Shown here piece by piece: positions 45,301 through 47,227 of a DNA stretch of 47,227 bases (the stretch's first letter is position 1; every line of letters starts with the position of its first letter). A program made the translations under genes and the position numbers. The notes below the pieces were generated by a model. That model saw nothing but the letters and a program-made list of their open reading frames with translations, was not told the origin of the DNA and ran no database searches. The stretch is from Byssochlamys sp. IMV 00236 (Eukaryota; Ascomycota; Eurotiomycetes; Eurotiales; Thermoascaceae), in assembly GCA_001931875.2 (NCBI GenBank), contig MSJH02000617.1, positions 1-47,227 of the forward strand. Direction: 5' to 3'.

Positions 45301-47227
45301 ACCTTTTTAAGTTTTAGTTAAACTATATTCTTCTAGAAAAGAGAAAAAATTAATAAAGTTATTCTTATTAAACTTTATTTAGCTAATTTTTTTTTTAATA
45401 ATACTATAAGAGTAATAGATTTAAGTAATAGACTAGTTTTAAGTAATATTTTAGTTTTAACTTAGGTTAGAATATATAGTTTAATAGGTTAAAATTATTA
45501 AGAGACTTTATATTAAGATTATTTAGCTAAAGTCTATTTATAAGTAAATTAAAGTTTTTAAAAAGTAGTAAAATAAATTAAGAGTTTTAATATTTAGTAA
45601 AATAGTCTAAAGATTCTTATTTTTATAAATCTTATAATAGAATAGTTAAATCTGCAGTATTTTAACTTAAGTTAAAATATAAACTATTAAAATAAGAATT
45701 AAGAGTTTATTATACTAAGAGTTTTAAAAAAATTTAAATTAAGGTAATAATATTAATAAGATATTATTTTATTCTTATAGGATTTCCTTATCTATATATA
45801 AAAAGCTAATTTTAACTAAGTTAGAATTAATAAGAAAAATATAAAAAATATATTTAGAGAAAGAAATAAATATAATAGGAAAAAAATAAAGTTAGTTTAT
45901 ATAATCTATAACTTATACTAGTCTTAATTAAAAAGTTAATATTTTAATTTAAATTAAATTATATTAATTATTTATCTTTTAATTAATAGTAGGACTTATT
46001 ATATAAGAAAAATTATTACTTTCTTACTTTTTAATAGAGTATATTTTTTAAAATAATAAATCTTTTTTTTATAGCCTTTAAAGGTTTTAGCAGAAACTTT
46101 TAATATATTCTAACTTAAGTTAAAATATAAAATTTAAATTCCTTTCTTAGATTTCTTATATAGAGAACTTCTAATAGAAATTATTATTTCTTTCTTATTA
46201 TTTTATAGAAAATAATTATTCTTCTTCTATAATTATTTTATTTAATTTCAAGATATTAGAAAATTAAATTAATTCTAGATTATTAGCTTCTTAATAGCTT
46301 ATAATATAGATTTAGATTTAATTATTCTTAGAGAATTATTTATTAATCTTAAGGCTACTATATCTAAAATTATTATATTTCTTACTTAATTTATTAAGCT
46401 TAATAGCTTTAATAAGATTAATAGTAATCCTTATATTTATTCTTATTTTCTTTCTTTTCTTAATATTACTTAAAAGGCAAATTAGTAAACTTTATTACCT
46501 AATATTAATATATAAGATATATATTTCTATTTATAGGCTACCTAAAAAAATTATTAAAAAGTCTAGCTTATTATATTTAATATATTTATAAAGATATAAG
46601 TAGCTAATTTAATTTAAGACTAATAAATCTAGTATATTTAAGGAATTGCTTTAATTACTTCTTCGAAGTATTATAGTAAAAGAAAGTATCTTTTAATTTA
46701 AAATTATAATCTATAAGACTTTAGCTAAAAATAACTATATTAATTTCTTCTTTTAATATAAAACTATTTCTTAAAGTTAGTAAAAAAAAGACCTTAATTT
46801 TATCTTTATAATATTATATTAATAAAGCTAAATTAAAGTAAAATAAGTATTTCTAATATATTATAAAATAATTAAGTTTAATAGCTTAAATAGAAGATTA
46901 TCTATTATAAGAGAATAATATTTAACTTAAAAACTATATCTAAATAAAAAAGAAATAGTTAAGAGTATAATATAATTTTAATAGTTTTAACTTAAGTTAG
47001 ATTTTTAATAAGTTATATAAGTATATAAGATTTTCTTTAGAAGTTATAATTTATTAATTATATATAGATTTTTTATTAATTTATTAAGAGAATAATTTAA
47101 AAAGTACTTTTTATTTAAAATAGTAATAATAATTAAATATATATTCTTTAGTTTAATAATTTAAGCTTTTAAGAAAAATTATATATTATATATAATAATA
47201 TTATATTAGTACTATAGTTTATAAATA
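42354..47227. other. Interior of the large hAT element, no gene recognised
   Basis: Extremely A+T-rich. I could not read a coherent protein on either strand, even treating stops as Gln. Its only structured content is the series of TAACTTAAGTTA palindromes at irregular spacing of about 150-880 bp (copies listed in the palindrome entry), plus poly-T/poly-A runs. The right inverted repeat (expected to end TATAACTACTCTA) is not present before 47,227, so the element continues beyond the window. Confidence 0.6.

Larger units (their letters stand above)
32809..46999. repeat. Dispersed palindrome TAACTTAAGTTA throughout the hAT element
   Basis: Exact copies start at 32,809, 33,428, 34,281, 35,701, 35,979, 36,274, 42,477, 42,762, 43,141, 43,672, 44,817, 45,663, 46,111 and 46,988 (14 copies). 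Variants occur at 43,427 (TAACTTAAATTA), 43,991 (TAATTTAGGTTA), 44,374 and 45,458 (TAACTTAGGTTA), and 45,814 (one base shorter). Flanks are mostly T or C before and A or G after, so the full palindrome is about 14 bp. The forms with CC or GG, and TAACCTAAGTTA in the MITE, suggest an ancestral TAACCTAGGTTA later mutated towards A+T. None occurs inside the nested Gypsy (36,304-42,348) or in other parts of the window apart from the MITE. Confidence 0.9.
32486..47227. mobile_element. Very large hAT transposon (left part), split by a Gypsy element
   Basis: The left terminal inverted repeat (32,486) matches the MITE end. A minus-strand hAT transposase lies 0.5-3 kb inside. The palindrome TAACTTAAGTTA recurs on both sides of the nested Gypsy (32,809-36,285 and 42,477-46,999), showing that both flanks belong to one element. 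Subtracting the Gypsy and its 5-bp duplication, at least 8.69 kb of hAT lies in the window and the right end is not reached. Typical hAT elements are 2.5-5 kb. The presumed left target sequence is gctaaaga (32,478-32,485); its duplicate is outside the window. Confidence 0.8.

Noticed and set aside
1..47227. Whole window as mitochondrial or organellar DNA because of the A+T content
   Set aside because: The content is nuclear-type transposons (Helitron, MULE, hAT, Copia, Gypsy) with transition-type decay, and no organellar gene is present.

Overview
This window reads as an extremely A+T-rich transposon graveyard from a filamentous ascomycete (Pezizomycotina-like) genome. Almost every reading frame is closed by TAA or TAG, TpA is everywhere and CpA/TpG are scarce. 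Remnants of transposon proteins still read through if TAA/TAG is taken as former CAA/CAG, and reverse-transcriptase YxDD boxes have become N-N. This is the signature of repeat-induced point mutation (RIP). I see no host gene, tRNA, rRNA or CRISPR array. Every coding region is therefore called a pseudogene, and all boundaries without a terminal repeat are approximate. Layout: (1) 1-290, a G+C-rich tandem repeat of 101-bp period. (2) about 750-7,800, a minus-strand Helitron with an OB-fold-like accessory gene and a Rep/helicase gene. (3) 7,800-11,166, unassigned relics, a short tandem array and a Copia LTR fragment. (4) 11,167 to about 13,700, the 5' half of a plus-strand Copia element. (5) 14,652-21,486, a large Mutator-like element (MULE) with G+C-rich terminal inverted repeats, a degenerate transposase with an AT-hook-like tandem repeat tail, and many copies of the palindrome GCATATGC. 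(6) 21,487-24,889, the 5' half of a minus-strand Copia element of the same LTR family. (7) 25,373 to about 27,960, a second minus-strand Copia whose 3' LTR is split by a 495-bp hAT-type MITE with an 8-bp target-site duplication. (8) about 30,400-32,485, part of a minus-strand Gypsy element. (9) 32,486 to past the window end, a very large hAT element whose left inverted repeat matches the MITE. It carries at least 14 exact copies of another palindrome, TAACTTAAGTTA, and is split by a complete Gypsy element at 36,304-42,348 with two 300-bp LTRs and a 5-bp target duplication. The nesting gives an order of events: Gypsy D, then hAT, then Gypsy E on the right; Copia B, then MITE in the middle; the MULE and the MITE look younger because they kept more G+C and C-A/T-G dinucleotides. 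The most unusual signal is that two unrelated DNA transposons (MULE and hAT) each carry a private short perfect palindrome, scattered through coding and non-coding parts every few hundred bases. I know of no standard description of this in either superfamily. All protein identities come from my own reading of degenerate translations; no database search was possible.
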